Assembly (NCBI GenBank): GCA_016717335.1 | Contig: JADKFS010000001.1 | Span: forward strand, 2,170,001 to 2,234,000 | Direction of reading: 5' to 3' | Source of the DNA: Candidatus Ribeiella danica | GTDB taxonomy: Bacteria > Chloroflexota > Chloroflexia > Chloroflexales > Roseiflexaceae | Length of the DNA stretch: 64,000 nt | Shown: positions 34,015 to 42,003 of the stretch, piece by piece | How the letters are laid out: each line of letters begins with the position of its first letter | How positions within the stretch are numbered: the first letter of the stretch is position 1 | The notes under the pieces: generated by a model | The model's database searches: none | Seen by the model: only the letters and a program-made list of their open reading frames with translations | Told to the model about the DNA's origin: nothing | Program-made: the position numbers and the translations under genes

Positions 34015-34186
34015 AGCGCCCCTATGCTAGCGCGGAGGCATCAACAGATCGCGTGGCGGCGAAGGGTGCGGATCGACTCAGTCCGTTGAGCGCTCGTAAG
34101 GCAGGTTGGTTCCCCGCATGGGGATGTGTAGTATAGCACGCGCCGTGCGGATGGGGGTGTGCCGATTATGAAGGGAAAATGACAAA

Positions 34187-34218
34187 CACGGGGGCGGGCC
34201 TGTCGGCCCGCCCCCGTG
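34187..34218 (-). terminator. Terminator of dnaK
   Basis: A 14-bp GC stem (34187-34200 with 34205-34218) with loop TGTC. On the minus strand it is followed by TTTGTCATTTTCC. It lies 43 bp after the dnaK stop. Confidence 0.85.
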
Positions 34219-34260
34219 CGCCATCCCTCCATCCCTTTCAGAGGAATAAAGGAGCCTGCT

Positions 34261-36144
34261 CTACTCGACGGTGTACTCGCCCTCGACCACGCCCTCGTCG
34301 CCGCCCTGCCCGCTGCGCCCGCCGCCGGAGGGCTGGCCCTGCGGCTCGCCGTAGGCGCTCTGGCCGACCTGCATCATCGCCTGCTGCAGCTCCTGCGAGA
34401 GCGAGCGCATGCGCTCCTCGTCCTCCTGCGCGATCGCGTCGCGCAGATCCTTGATCAGGCCCTCGATCCGGCCCTTCTGCACCGAGTCGACCTTGTCGCC
34501 CAGCTCGCCGAGCGACTTCTCGCTCTGGTAGGCCAGGCTGTCGGACTGGTTCTTCAGCTCGACCATCTCGCGGCGGCGCTTGTCCTCGGCGGCGTGCGCC
34601 TCGGCGTCGCGCACCATTCGGTCGATGTCGTCCTTGCCCAGGTTCGTGCTCGCGGTGATGGTAATGCGCTGCTCCTTGCCGGTCGCCTTATCCTTGGCCG
34701 AGACGTTCAGGATGCCGTTGGCGTCGATGTCGAACGTCACTTCGACCTGCGGCACGCCGCGCGGCGCGGGCGGGATGCCCTCGAGCCGGAACTTGCCCAG
34801 CGTCATGTTGTCCTGCGCCATCTCGCGCTCGCCCTGCATGATGTGGATGTCCACAGCCGTCTGTCCGTCGGCCGCGGTCGAGAAGATCTCGCTCTTGCGG
34901 GTCGGGATGGTCGTGTTGCGCTCGATCAGCCGCGTCATCACGCCGCCGAGCGTCTCGACGCCCAGCGAGAGCGGCGTCACATCCAGCAGCACGACGTCCT
35001 TGACGTCGCCGCCCAGCACGCCGGCCTGGATGGCGGCGCCGATCGCCACCACCTCGTCGGGGTTGACGCTCTTGTTCGGCTCCTTGCTGGTCAGCTTGCG
35101 GACCAGCTCCTGCACCACCGGCATGCGGGTCGAGCCGCCGACCAGCACAACCTCGTCGAGCTGGCCGGGCTTCAGGTCGGCGTCCTTGAGCGCCTGCTGG
35201 AACGGGCCGCGCAGCCGCTCGGTCAGATCGGCGGTGAGCTGCTCGAACTTGCTGCGGCTCAGCTTGATCTGCAGGTGCTTCGGGCCGCTGGCGTCGGCGG
35301 TGATGAACGGCAGGTTGATCTCGGTCTCGGACATGCTGGAGAGCTCGATCTTGGCCTTCTCGGAGGCCTCCTTGAGCCGCTGCAGCGCCTGGCGATCCTG
35401 GCCCAGGTTGATGCCCTGGTCCTTGCGGAACTCCTCGATCAGCCAGTTGACCACCTTCTGATCGTAGTCGTCGCCGCCGAGGTGGGTGTCGCCGTTAGTC
35501 GACTTGACCTCGACCACGCCGTCGCCGACCTCAAGCACCGACACGTCGAACGTACCGCCGCCAAGGTCGAACACCAGGATGGTCTCGTCCTTTTTCTTGT
35601 CGAGCCCGTAGGCAAGCGCGGCGGCGGTCGGCTCGTTGATGATCCGCAGCACCTCCAGCCCGGCGATCTTGCCGGCGTCCTTGGTGGCCTGGCGCTGGCT
35701 GTCGTTGAAGTAGGCCGGCACCGTGATCACTGCCTGCGTGACCGGCTCGCCCAGGTAGGCCTCGGCGTCGGTCTTGAGCTTCTGGAGCACCATCGCCGAG
35801 ATCTCCTGCGGCGCGTACTCCTTGCTAGTCTGCGACGAGACGACCCGCACGTCGTTGCGGACACCCTTGAGCACCTTGAACGGCACCATCTGGCGCTCGA
35901 CGTCGATCTCGTCGTAGTTGCGGCCGATAAAGCGCTTGAGCGAGAAGAATGTATTCTCAGGGTTGATCGTCGCCTGGCGCTTGGCCGTCTGGCCGACCAG
36001 CCGCTCGCCGTTCTTGGTAAAGGCGACCACCGACGGGGTGGTGCGGTTGCCCTCGGCGTTGGGGATGACGACCGGGTCGCCACCCTCCATCACAGCCACG
36101 ACCGAGTTAGTCGTGCCCAGGTCAATACCTACAATCTTTGGCAT
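34261..36144 (-). CDS. dnaK: Chaperone DnaK (Hsp70)
   Basis: A 627-residue Hsp70. The N-terminal ATPase domain starts VGIDLGTTNSVVAVMEGG and contains AYFNDSQRQATKDAG, INEPTAAALAYG, DLGGGTFDVS and VGGSTRMP. The substrate-binding domain starts near DVTPLSLGVETLGG, and the lid ends in a Gly-rich tail with GEYTVE. ATG 36144 is preceded by a run of AGGAAC. No grpE, dnaJ or hrcA is adjacent, and I see no CIRCE inverted repeat in the 36145-36524 upstream region, so heat regulation, if any, is by another mechanism. A terminator follows. Confidence 0.97.
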   Translation of the reverse strand: MPKIVGIDLGTTNSVVAVMEGGDPVVIPNAEGNRTTPSVVAFTKNGERLVGQTAKRQATINPENTFFSLKRFIGRNYDEIDVERQMVPFKVLKGVRNDVRVVSSQTSKEYAPQEISAMVLQKLKTDAEAYLGEPVTQAVITVPAYFNDSQRQATKDAGKIAGLEVLRIINEPTAAALAYGLDKKKDETILVFDLGGGTFDVSVLEVGDGVVEVKSTNGDTHLGGDDYDQKVVNWLIEEFRKDQGINLGQDRQALQRLKEASEKAKIELSSMSETEINLPFITADASGPKHLQIKLSRSKFEQLTADLTERLRGPFQQALKDADLKPGQLDEVVLVGGSTRMPVVQELVRKLTSKEPNKSVNPDEVVAIGAAIQAGVLGGDVKDVVLLDVTPLSLGVETLGGVMTRLIERNTTIPTRKSEIFSTAADGQTAVDIHIMQGEREMAQDNMTLGKFRLEGIPPAPRGVPQVEVTFDIDANGILNVSAKDKATGKEQRITITASTNLGKDDIDRMVRDAEAHAAEDKRRREMVELKNQSDSLAYQSEKSLGELGDKVDSVQKGRIEGLIKDLRDAIAQEDEERMRSLSQELQQAMMQVGQSAYGEPQGQPSGGGRSGQGGDEGVVEGEYTVE

Positions 36145-36524
36145 ATCTGTTCCTCACTTCTTATGAGATGACGAGCTGCGCGGCGTGCGCGCCGGGCGCC
36201 GAAGCTGGTCGATCGCAGCTCGATCTGTCACTAGTGTACCCGAGTTGCAATAGTATGCTATAAGAGCGCCGTTAGAGATATATTAGAATTGAGTTTCTTC
36301 TGGCGCGGCCGGGCGAGCCTGCCTGCCCGCGCCCGTGCAGGGGCGGGGGCAGGGGGGTGGGGTGATCCGGCGCACCAGCGCCCCACAGAAGTATTTGCGC
36401 GATCGGCTCGGGCACTGTAGCATGGCCGCATCTCTCATACGAACCGCCACTGCATCACCGATGAGCTTGAGGCCAAGCTTGGTCCGGCCGCCGCCGAAGC
36501 GCGGCATTAGAAGGAGACGCTGCA
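36145..36524. other. Divergent region between dnaK and the AOR gene, with a composite palindrome
   Basis: 380 bp. An AT-richer stretch at 36230-36300 should hold the dnaK promoter, but no clear pair stands out. At 36306-36362 a GC-rich palindrome (GCCCGCGCCCGTGCAGGGGCGGGGGC) ends in the shared GGGGTGGGGTGATC right arm. A small minus-strand frame here (36283-36525) has no recognisable product. Confidence 0.5.
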
Positions 36525-38441
36525 ATGCTGAAGGGCTACACCGGCAAGATCCTCCACGTCGACCTGACGGCCGAGTCGATCGCGATCGAAGAGCCGGACG
36601 AGGCGTTCTACCGCACCTACGTCGGCGGCAGCGCGCTCGGGCTATACTACCTGTTCAAGCACACGCCGCGCGGCGCCGACCCGCTCGGCCCGGAGAACAC
36701 GCTGACGCTGGCCCTCAGCGCGACGACCGGCCTGGCCGTGTCGGGGCAGAGCCGCTGCACCGCGGTCGCGAAGTCGCCGATCACCGGCGGCGCGGGCGAC
36801 GCGCAGGCCGGCGGCTTCTGGCCGGCCGAGCTCAAGTTCGCCGGCTTCGACGCGATCGTGCTGCACGGCCGCGCGCCGCGGCCGGTCTACCTGTGGGTGC
36901 ACGACGGCCAGGCCGAGCTGCGGCCGGCCGAGCACCTGTGGGGCACGCTGACGGCCGATACCGAGGCGCAGATCAGGCAGGAGCTGGGCGACGACAAGAT
37001 CGAGATCGCCGAGATCGGCCCGGCCGGCGAGAAGCAGGTGCGCTTCGCCGCGATCATCAACATGGCCAACCGCGCGTTCGGCCGCACCGGCATGGGCGCC
37101 GTGATGGGCAGCAAGAACCTCAAGGCGATCGCGGTGCGCGGCAGGCAGCGCCCCAGCCCGGCCGACCCCGAGCAGATCAAGCACTACGGCAAATTCGGCG
37201 CCAGCCAGATGAAGGTCGACATCGGCATGGCCGACTTCGGCAAGTATGGCACCTCGTCGACGGTGATGAGCAACAACACCGTCGGCGGCCTGCCGACGCG
37301 CAACTGGTCGGCCGGCTACTTCGAGACCGCCGAGCAGATCGACGGCGTGACGATGTACGACACGATCCTGAAGGAGCGCGACACCTGCTACGCCTGCTCG
37401 GTGCGCTGCAAGCGCGTGGTCGAGTCCGAGTACAAGGGCCGCGGCATCCTGCCGGTGTACGGCGGCGCCGAGTACGAGAACCTGGCCACGCTCGGCTCGT
37501 ACTGCGGGGTCGACGACCTGGGCGCGGTCTCGCTGGCGAACCAGATCTGCAACGCCTACGGGGTCGACGCGATCGCCGCCGGCGCGACGATCGCCTTCGC
37601 GATGGACTGCTTCGAGCGCGGGATCATCGGCGAGGACGACACCGGCATGCCGCTGCGCTTCGGCGACGGCGACGCGATGCTGGCGATGCTCGAGCTGACG
37701 CTCAACCGCGAGGGCTTCGGCGACGTGCTGGCCGAGGGCTCGGCGCGCGCGGCCCAGGCGATCGGGCGCGGCGCCGAGGAGCGCGTCAACGCCGTCAAGG
37801 GCGCCGAGCTGCCCGCGCATATGCCGCACGTCAAGCGCAGCCTGGGCCTGATCTACGCGGTCAACCCGTTCGGCGCCGACCACCAGAGCAGCGAGCACGA
37901 CCCCGGCTACATGCCGCAGTCGGACGAGCGCAGCCTGCAGCGCCTGGCCGCGATCGGGCTGACCCGCCCGCAGAAGACCAAGGTGCTGAACGAGGCCAAG
38001 GTCGAGTTCGCGCTGGTCACGCAGTACACCTACAGCGCGATGGACACGCTGGACCTGTGCCAGTTCGTCTACGGCCCGTCGTGGCAGCTGCTCGACGTCG
38101 GCGACATGGCGGCGGTGTACCAGGCCGCCACCGGCTGGCCGACCAGCATCGACGACGTGCAGCGGATCGGGCGGCGGCGGCTGAACATGCTGCGGGCATT
38201 CAACGCGCGCGAGGGCTTGAGCCGCGAGCAGGACACGCTGCCGAAGCGGATGTTCAAGGAGCCGCTGCAGGGCGGCAAGTCGAACGGCATCGCGCTCGAC
38301 CGGGCCGAGCTGGAGGCCGCGCTGGACAGCTACTACGCGATGGCCGGCTGGGACGTGGCCACCGGCACGCCGACCCGCGCCACGCTCGAGTCGCTCGATC
38401 TCGGCTGGATCGCCGACCAGCTCGAGCAGGCCGGCGCCTGA
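36525..38441 (+). CDS. Aldehyde ferredoxin oxidoreductase family enzyme (AOR)
   Basis: A 638-residue tungsten- or molybdenum-bis-pterin enzyme. The N-terminal domain MLKGYTGKILHVDLT, TGLAVSGQSRCT and SPITGGAGDAQAGG match the pterin-binding domain. The [4Fe-4S] ligands are Cys288-xx-Cys291-xxx-Cys295 (CYACSVRC) with a fourth, Cys512, in TLDLCQF. FGRTGMGAVMGSKNLKAI is a family signature. AOR enzymes oxidise aldehydes to acids with ferredoxin, but this subfamily's substrate is unknown. ATG 36525 follows AAGGAG at 36511-36516. It stands alone between divergent dnaK and a convergent ABC gene; moaD and moaE, about 5 kb away, make its cofactor precursor. Confidence 0.92.
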   Translation: MLKGYTGKILHVDLTAESIAIEEPDEAFYRTYVGGSALGLYYLFKHTPRGADPLGPENTLTLALSATTGLAVSGQSRCTAVAKSPITGGAGDAQAGGFWPAELKFAGFDAIVLHGRAPRPVYLWVHDGQAELRPAEHLWGTLTADTEAQIRQELGDDKIEIAEIGPAGEKQVRFAAIINMANRAFGRTGMGAVMGSKNLKAIAVRGRQRPSPADPEQIKHYGKFGASQMKVDIGMADFGKYGTSSTVMSNNTVGGLPTRNWSAGYFETAEQIDGVTMYDTILKERDTCYACSVRCKRVVESEYKGRGILPVYGGAEYENLATLGSYCGVDDLGAVSLANQICNAYGVDAIAAGATIAFAMDCFERGIIGEDDTGMPLRFGDGDAMLAMLELTLNREGFGDVLAEGSARAAQAIGRGAEERVNAVKGAELPAHMPHVKRSLGLIYAVNPFGADHQSSEHDPGYMPQSDERSLQRLAAIGLTRPQKTKVLNEAKVEFALVTQYTYSAMDTLDLCQFVYGPSWQLLDVGDMAAVYQAATGWPTSIDDVQRIGRRRLNMLRAFNAREGLSREQDTLPKRMFKEPLQGGKSNGIALDRAELEAALDSYYAMAGWDVATGTPTRATLESLDLGWIADQLEQAGA

Positions 38442-38446
38442 GATTG

Positions 38447-39493
38447 TTACTGGCCCTCACCCCCCTGCCCCCCTCTCCCAATGCCGGGAGAGGGGGGATT
38501 CGTGGGAGGTGCGGCGCTGCCGGTCTCGTAGATCCCGCGCACGATCCCCTCGATCTCAGGCTCCTCGACCGTCAGGTCGCGGATGCGGTAGCGCGCGGCC
38601 AGCTCGGCGATCAGCGCGGCGGCGGTAGTGGCCTCGCGGTCGAAGCGCAGCCAGACGCGCGGCCCCTCGCGGCGCACCACCTCGGCGTCGCCGACGTGCA
38701 GGCCGTTCACGTCCTGGTCGAAGTCGACCACCAGGGTGCGCTGGCGGCCGAAGCGCGTGCGCAGCGCCTCCAGCGCACCGTCGTAGATCACGCGCCCGTG
38801 GTCGATTAGCACCACCCGCTGGCACAGCCGCGTGATGTCCTCCAGGTCGTGCGTGGTCAGGATCAGCGTCACCCCGCGCTCGCGGTTGATGCTCAGCAGG
38901 AACTGGCGGATGCGCTCCTTGGCGACCACGTCCAGCCCGATCGTCGGCTCGTCGAGGAACAGGATCGCCGGCTCGTGCAGCAGCGCCGCGGCCAGGTCGG
39001 CGCGCATGCGCTGGCCGAGCGAGAGCTGGCGCACCGGCGTCTCCAGGAACGGCCCTAGGTCGAGCAGGTCGGTGAAGCGCCGCAGGTTCTCGCGCCAGCG
39101 CTGCTCGGGGATGCGGTAGATGTGGCGCAGCAGCTCGAACGACTCGATCGTCGGCAGGTCCCACCACAGCTGGGTGCGCTGGCCGAACACCACGCCGATC
39201 CGGCGCACGTGCTCGACGCGCTGCTGGTGCGGCACGCGCCCGTCGACCACGATCCGGCCGCCGCTCGGCACCAGGATGCCCGTCAGCATCTTGATCGTGG
39301 TCGACTTGCCGGCGCCGTTCGGCCCGATGTAGCCGACCATCTCGCCGGCCTCGACGCGGAACGACACGCCGTCGACCGCGCCGACCTGGCGGTACTCGCG
39401 CGCCAGCAGCGTCTTGACCGCGCCAAAGCGCCCGGCCCGGCGCACCGGCACGCTGAAGGTCTTCTGCAGGTTTTCGACGTCGATGAGTGGCAC
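38447..39493 (-). CDS. ABC-2 type exporter ATP-binding protein
   Basis: A 348-residue ATPase with Walker A GPNGAGKST, signature LSLGQRMRADLA, Walker B ILFLDEPTIGLD and the switch His in TTHDLED. Its closest relatives pair with ABC2_membrane_6 (DUF990-like) permeases, as here with two permease genes upstream. GTG start at 39493, AAGGAGG at 39499-39505. A C-terminal accessory domain (about 245-320) follows the ATPase. The last 23 residues (SAAPPTNPPSPGIGRGGQ plus GGEGQ) are encoded by the composite palindromic repeat at 38454-38515, so the tail is repeat-derived. The exported substrate is unknown. Confidence 0.9.
   Translation of the reverse strand: MPLIDVENLQKTFSVPVRRAGRFGAVKTLLAREYRQVGAVDGVSFRVEAGEMVGYIGPNGAGKSTTIKMLTGILVPSGGRIVVDGRVPHQQRVEHVRRIGVVFGQRTQLWWDLPTIESFELLRHIYRIPEQRWRENLRRFTDLLDLGPFLETPVRQLSLGQRMRADLAAALLHEPAILFLDEPTIGLDVVAKERIRQFLLSINRERGVTLILTTHDLEDITRLCQRVVLIDHGRVIYDGALEALRTRFGRQRTLVVDFDQDVNGLHVGDAEVVRREGPRVWLRFDREATTAAALIAELAARYRIRDLTVEEPEIEGIVRGIYETGSAAPPTNPPSPGIGRGGQGGEGQ
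38454..38515. repeat. Composite palindrome overlapping the ABC ATPase 3' end
   Basis: CCCTCACCCCCCTGCCCCCC and CTCTCCCAATGCCGGGAGAG form the left arm and first hairpin of the element family also seen at 52.05 kb. It lies inside the coding frame of the ATPase tail and convergent to the AOR stop. Confidence 0.75.
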
Positions 39494-39511
39494 GACTGCC
39501 TCCTTGTTTTA

Positions 39512-39692
39512 GGGGACGGGGACCGGGGACAGGGGACAGGGGACAGGGGACAGGGGACAGGGGACAGGGGTCAGGGGTCAGGCCTCAGCAGGCCCCAAGT
39601 CACAAGTCCCAAGCCCCAAGCCCCTCGTCACCTCGTCACCTTGTCACCTTGTCACATCCCAAGCCCCAAGCCCCAGGTCCCAAGCCCCTCGC
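39512..39692. repeat. Heptamer tandem repeats between exporter genes
   Basis: About eight GGGGACA heptamers (39512-39576), followed by CCCCAAG/TCCCAAG heptamers and TCACCTTG/TCACCTCG octamers up to 39692. Confidence 0.85.
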
Positions 39693-39695
39693 CAC

Positions 39696-40493
39696 TCAGC
39701 TCCCGGCGGATGTGTACTTCGACACGCCGATTCGCCAGAAGGCCAGCGCGATGGCGCAGAACAGCGCGGCCGCCAGCGGCGCGAGCCAGGCCGTCCAGGC
39801 CGGCAGGCCGTACGGGTCGGCGCGGCCGAGCAGCAGCAGCGCGGCCGGATAGTTGGCGAACGCGATCGGGATGACGAACAGGAAGATGTTGCGGATCCAG
39901 CCGCTGTAGATGCTGAGCGGGTAGCTCGACGCCTCCGAGCCGCCGACCGTGAAGACGTTGATCACCTCGGGCGTACGGATCGTCCAGAAGCAGACCGTCG
40001 CGCCGACGATCACCAGGCCGGTGAAGATCGCCGCGCCTGAGAGGATCGTGAGCGGCAGCAGCAGCAGCCGGGCCGGCGTCCAGGCGATCGGCAGGCGCGC
40101 GCAGGCGTAGCCGAGCACCAGCGCGCCCTGGGTCATGCGGCCGAGCCGCATGAGCTGGAATTCCGAGGCCAGCACGCCGAAAAAGCTGCCGATCGGCCGC
40201 GTCAGGATCGTGTCGAACGTGCCCTGCTGCATCATCCGCTCGAACGGCGAGTCGAAGCCGCGGCTGACCATCTCGGCCAGCCCGAAGGCGATCGAGGTCA
40301 GGCCGTACAGCAGCGCCACCTCGGCGATCGACCAGCCGACGATCGCATGGAAGCGCGAAAACAGGATCGCGACCGCGGCGAACTCGAGCCCGGTGACCAG
40401 CCCGAACCCGAGCAGCTCCATCCAGAACGAGACCTTGTACTGCATCTGCGCCCGCACGCGCGCGCCGATCAGCTTGAGGTAGAGTGAGAGCAT
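39696..40493 (-). CDS. ABC-2 family permease, second subunit
   Basis: A 265-residue membrane protein with about six transmembrane helices (AAVAILFSRFHAIVGWSIAE, LLPLTILSGAAIFTGLVIVG and NIFLFVIPIAFANYPAALLL among them). The pattern FERMMQQGTFDTILTRPIGS is typical of ABC2_membrane_6. I chose ATG 40493 because GGAGG lies at 40498-40502; an upstream ATG at 40538 would include repeat-derived residues (MSCFLQLKTQNF). It pairs with the permease at 40562 and the ATPase at 38447 to form one exporter. Confidence 0.87.
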   Translation of the reverse strand: MLSLYLKLIGARVRAQMQYKVSFWMELLGFGLVTGLEFAAVAILFSRFHAIVGWSIAEVALLYGLTSIAFGLAEMVSRGFDSPFERMMQQGTFDTILTRPIGSFFGVLASEFQLMRLGRMTQGALVLGYACARLPIAWTPARLLLLPLTILSGAAIFTGLVIVGATVCFWTIRTPEVINVFTVGGSEASSYPLSIYSGWIRNIFLFVIPIAFANYPAALLLLGRADPYGLPAWTAWLAPLAAALFCAIALAFWRIGVSKYTSAGS

Positions 40494-40504
40494 AGCACCT
40501 CCGA

Positions 40505-40549
40505 AGTTCTGAGTTTTGAGTTGAAGGAAACAACTCAAAACTCAGAACT
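40505..40549 (-). repeat. 19-bp perfect hairpin within the exporter operon
   Basis: AGTTCTGAGTTTTGAGTTG (40505-40523) pairs perfectly with 40531-40549, 7-nt loop. It sits between two permease genes, just upstream of the GGAGG of the second. It may dampen distal expression or be a heptamer-type repeat (AACTCAA/AACTCAG units). Confidence 0.8.
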
Positions 40550-40561
40550 CAAAACTCAGAA

Positions 40562-41353
40562 CTACCCTCCCTGAATGACCACCTTCCGCACCGCCGCGCG
40601 CAGCATCAGCAGGCCGGCCGCGACCAGCGCGGCGGTCCAGCCGAGCTGGATCAGCAGCGCGCCCGCGACCCCGGCGCCGGCGATCTGGCCGAGGAAGATC
40701 TGGGCCGGCAGGCCGGTGATCGCCTGGAACGGCAGCGCGCGGGCGACCGCCGCGAGAGCCGGCGGGAAGAACGCGATCGGCAGCAGGAAGCCCGAGAAGA
40801 AGCTGAGCATGATGTTGGCGATCATCGTGATGCCGCTATTATCGAGCAGCCAGAACGCGCTCAGGTTGACGATGAAGCTGAACGCGAACGAGAGCAGCAG
40901 CGCCAGGCCGATCGCCGCTGCGAACGCGAGCGCCTCGCCTGGCGAGGGCACGTGCGCGCCGAAGTACAGCACGCCGATCAGGTAGGTCAGCGAGCCGCGC
41001 AGCAGCAGGTTGAAGCCGCGCTCGCCCAGCGACTGGCTGAGCCAGTAGCCGTAGAAGCTCCACGGCCGCGACAGGTCGGTGATCACGTCGCCGCTGCGGA
41101 TCGTGTTCATCAGGTCGCGCGAGACCAGCCAGCCCGCGCCGACCGAGATCAGCGACTGGGTGACCCAGGTGTAGCTGATCGCGTCCTGCAGCGTGAAGCC
41201 GGCCACCGCCCCTCCCGCGCCGTAGATCCCGATGTACATGAACGAGCGCAGCGCGCCGAAGAATGCGTTGGTGAGGACCCCGGCGATGTAGGCGCTGCGG
41301 TAGGTCGTGGCGCGGCGGAACGAGCGGATCGCGATCTCGTAGTACAGGCGCAT
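40562..41353 (-). CDS. ABC-2 family permease, first subunit
   Basis: A 263-residue integral membrane protein with six transmembrane helices (AYIAGVLTNAFFGALRSFMY, VGAGWLVSRDLM, FAAAIGLALLLSFAFSFIVN and ITMIANIMLSFFSGFLLPIA among them). It begins MRLYYEIAIRSFRRATTYR, the usual amphipathic start of this family, and contains SGDVITDLSRPWSFYGYW, matching the SPPI-type loop. It is transcribed first in the three-gene exporter set, before the second permease and the ATPase. Substrate unknown. Confidence 0.87.
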   Translation of the reverse strand: MRLYYEIAIRSFRRATTYRSAYIAGVLTNAFFGALRSFMYIGIYGAGGAVAGFTLQDAISYTWVTQSLISVGAGWLVSRDLMNTIRSGDVITDLSRPWSFYGYWLSQSLGERGFNLLLRGSLTYLIGVLYFGAHVPSPGEALAFAAAIGLALLLSFAFSFIVNLSAFWLLDNSGITMIANIMLSFFSGFLLPIAFFPPALAAVARALPFQAITGLPAQIFLGQIAGAGVAGALLIQLGWTAALVAAGLLMLRAAVRKVVIQGG

Positions 41354-41503
41354 AACACCTCTCTAGAGCACGCCGAAAGGCGCCTGGGCAGCCCATGCCG
41401 GGCCTGCCGAGGCGCACCAGATCTATGTCGCGCGACCGGGCTAGAGGATAGCGCACTTCGTGGCGGGAGGCATCGGTCTTGAGATGGAGGCGCCTAATGG
41501 CTT

Positions 41504-42003
41504 TTTGTCGCGCTCGTTCACCGCCGAGGCGCAGAGCGCGCAGAGATGCGGAAGGGCGAGTGTGCTCTACGTCCTTCGCGTCTCTGCGGTGCGGAATGCC
41601 GTGCGCTTTACTCGTAGCGCAGCGCCGCGATTTGTCGCGCTCGTTCACCGCCGAGGCGCAGAGGTGCGGAAGGGGGAGGTGCTCACGTCCTCCGCGTCTC
41701 TGCGGTGCGGAATACCGTGCGCTTTACTCGTAGCGCAGCGCCGCGATTTGTCGCGCTCGTTCACCGCCGAGGCGCAGAGCGCGCAGAGATGCGGAAGGGC
41801 GAGTGTGCTCTACGTCCTTCGCGTCTCTGCGGTGCGGAATGCCGTGCGCTTTACTCGTAGCGCAGCGCCGCGATTTGTCGCGCTCGTTTACCGCCGAGGC
41901 GCAGAGCGCGCAGAGATGCGGAAGGGCGAGTGTGCTCTACGTCCTCCGCGTCTCTGCGGTGCGGAATACCGTGCGCTTTACTCGTAGCGCAGCGCCGCGA
42001 TTG
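41504..42003 (-). repeat. 127-bp tandem array carrying copies of the permease gene tail
   Basis: Four units. The marker GTGCGCTTTA recurs at 41601, 41717, 41844 and 41971, i.e. spacings of 116, 127 and 127 bp. Each unit combines a CGCAGAGACGCGNAGGACG-type repeat with a copy of the last 24 bases of the MacB-like permease gene (codons IAALRYE and stop). Only the copy at 41978-42003 is the true gene end. Confidence 0.9.

Noticed and set aside
34216..36171. A 651-codon plus-strand frame opposite dnaK
   Set aside because: Mirror of dnaK codon structure; no recognisable domain.
36145..36300. A CIRCE element upstream of dnaK
   Set aside because: No TTAGCACTC-N9-GAGTGCTAA-like inverted repeat is visible.
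36335..38809. An 824-codon plus-strand frame overlapping the AOR gene
   Set aside because: Frame-shifted shadow of the AOR gene; Arg/Ala-rich without motifs.
41504..42003. A CRISPR-like array at the 127-bp repeats
   Set aside because: Units are directly abutting with no variable spacers.
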